NCBI GenBank assembly: GCA_008360955.1
Contig: LUCM01000191.1
Span: 1 to 64,000, forward strand
Direction of reading: 5' to 3'
Origin: Fasciolopsis buskii
Lineage: Eukaryota > Platyhelminthes > Trematoda > Plagiorchiida > Fasciolidae
Length of the DNA stretch: 64,000 nt
Shown piece by piece: positions 63,198 to 64,000 of this stretch. Numbering within the stretch: position 1 is the first letter of the stretch; every line of letters begins with the position of its first letter. The notes beneath the pieces are model-generated. The model was not told the DNA's origin, made no database searches, and saw only the letters and a program-made list of their open reading frames with translations. A program made the translations under genes and the position numbers.

Positions 63198-63872
63198 TGT
63201 AGCTATGTAGGTAGAATAGTGAGTAGGCAGACTTTTATGAGTGGGTAGTTCATATGTAACCGGTGGAATGTTGAGTATGTGTGCATCTGTCTCTCTATCC
63301 TCTCGTTTCTATCTGTTTATCTCTCTATCTCGAGACATCGTTTTCCATCCCCTCGACTCTTTGTGTCTCCCCTCTCGTTTCTCTCGGTATGTCCACTCAT
63401 TTCGATCTATCAAGCCCTTTGTTCTTCTGTCTCTGTCTCTCTTTCTATCTAACATTTTCTTTTTTGATGTCTCTCCCTCGGCATCTTCTGCTTTGGCCAT
63501 TTTTATCTGGTTATATTTTGTTTCCATTTTCGACTCTCCTTTTTATTTTGATTACTGTGTCCATGGTAGCGGTAAAACTGCAATCTCCAGAGCTTTGTGC
63601 TACGATTGAAACTGGTTCGAGCAATTGCATCCCATTGGGTTTAATATAAGTGATAATTCATTTTAAATTATTTCCGACTTTGTGGTTTTTCACCTGTTCA
63701 TCCCTATATTTTTGATTGTTCCTAACTTGATTTTCTCAAGCTTTGAAGCCAGGCCACGAGTAACATAATACGAACTGATTAAAATGTACAACGCGTGAGG
63801 TCAGTCGCTTGCTTCCGGGGCACGATTACTCAGACGGTATTAACTACTATAGTGAGACAACATTGTGTTGTG
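63197..63872. other. Sequence upstream of the UCR1 exon, no gene recognised
   Basis: A pyrimidine-rich stretch (CTCT/TTTC) at 63280-63530 keeps two plus frames open for 122 codons. The translations are Ser/Leu/Phe-rich with no domain, as expected from composition alone. It could be a PDE4 upstream intron or 5' region. Confidence 0.5.
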
Positions 63873-63920
63873 TTGTATTGTATAGAATTTTGCGTACAAA
63901 AGTAATGTCGCATTTCAGTT
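63873..63920 (+). repeat. Relative of the 51-bp insertion
   Basis: TTGTATTGTATAGAATTTTG, then CGTACAAAAGTAATGTCGCA and TTTCAGT match the insertion at 54148-54198 with a few changes. Here it may be part of a longer element that continues to the right edge. Confidence 0.65.
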
Positions 63921-64000
63921 AAATGTGACGGCGAACGGAGGCCATAATCGAACCAAATATGCGACAAGAATACAACGAAATGAGGATGACACAGAACTGT

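Overview
The window looks like nuclear DNA of a flatworm, most likely a digenean trematode with a large, repeat-rich genome. This is inferred from one animal-type gene with small exons and multi-kilobase introns, RTE-, Penelope- and CR1/jockey-like retroelement debris, and tRNA-derived SINEs. There is no bacterial-style gene layout, and most open frames here are shadows or transposon remains.

Nearly the whole window is one minus-strand gene: a long-form cAMP-specific 3',5'-cyclic nucleotide phosphodiesterase of the PDE4 family. Eleven exons could be assembled with compatible splice phases: UCR1 at about 61.6-61.8 kb and 46.2-46.4 kb, a linker exon at 45.7 kb, UCR2 at 36.2-36.3 kb and 33.6-34.2 kb, and the catalytic domain at 24.82, 24.1, 17.4, 8.4, 6.1 and 3.6 kb. 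The gene is cut by the left edge: the exon after the invariant glutamine, and the C-terminus, are not present. The very N-terminus is not resolved.

The introns are filled with mobile elements. There are two degraded RTE-type LINE copies on the minus strand (1-2130 and 57.1-59.15 kb) and an RTE 3' end with an ATG-repeat tail (4.13-4.67 kb). Two CR1/jockey-like LINEs lie on the plus strand (18.0-20.3 and 22.1-23.15 kb). A Penelope-like element with GIY-YIG remains is bounded by inverted terminal repeats (37.64-40.56 kb), and a second, different Penelope-like RT fragment lies at 46.6-47.45 kb. At least six copies of one tRNA-derived SINE family and several of a second are present, including a composite unit of about 600 bp found in inverted orientation at 53.7 and 59.4 kb. 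Many microsatellites occur, two of which sit where an upstream splice acceptor needs a polypyrimidine tract.

The right end contains an assembly error: a 38-bp Nextera/Tn5 mosaic-end junction (62380-62417) plus an N, flanked by two copies 840 bp apart of the same sequence, including the first UCR1 exon. The second exon copy is almost certainly not biological.

Functionally, the gene should hydrolyse cAMP, with UCR1/UCR2 giving PKA- and dimer-dependent autoregulation. The PKA consensus RRQS in UCR1 is kept. An acidic/serine insert of about 75 residues splits UCR2.
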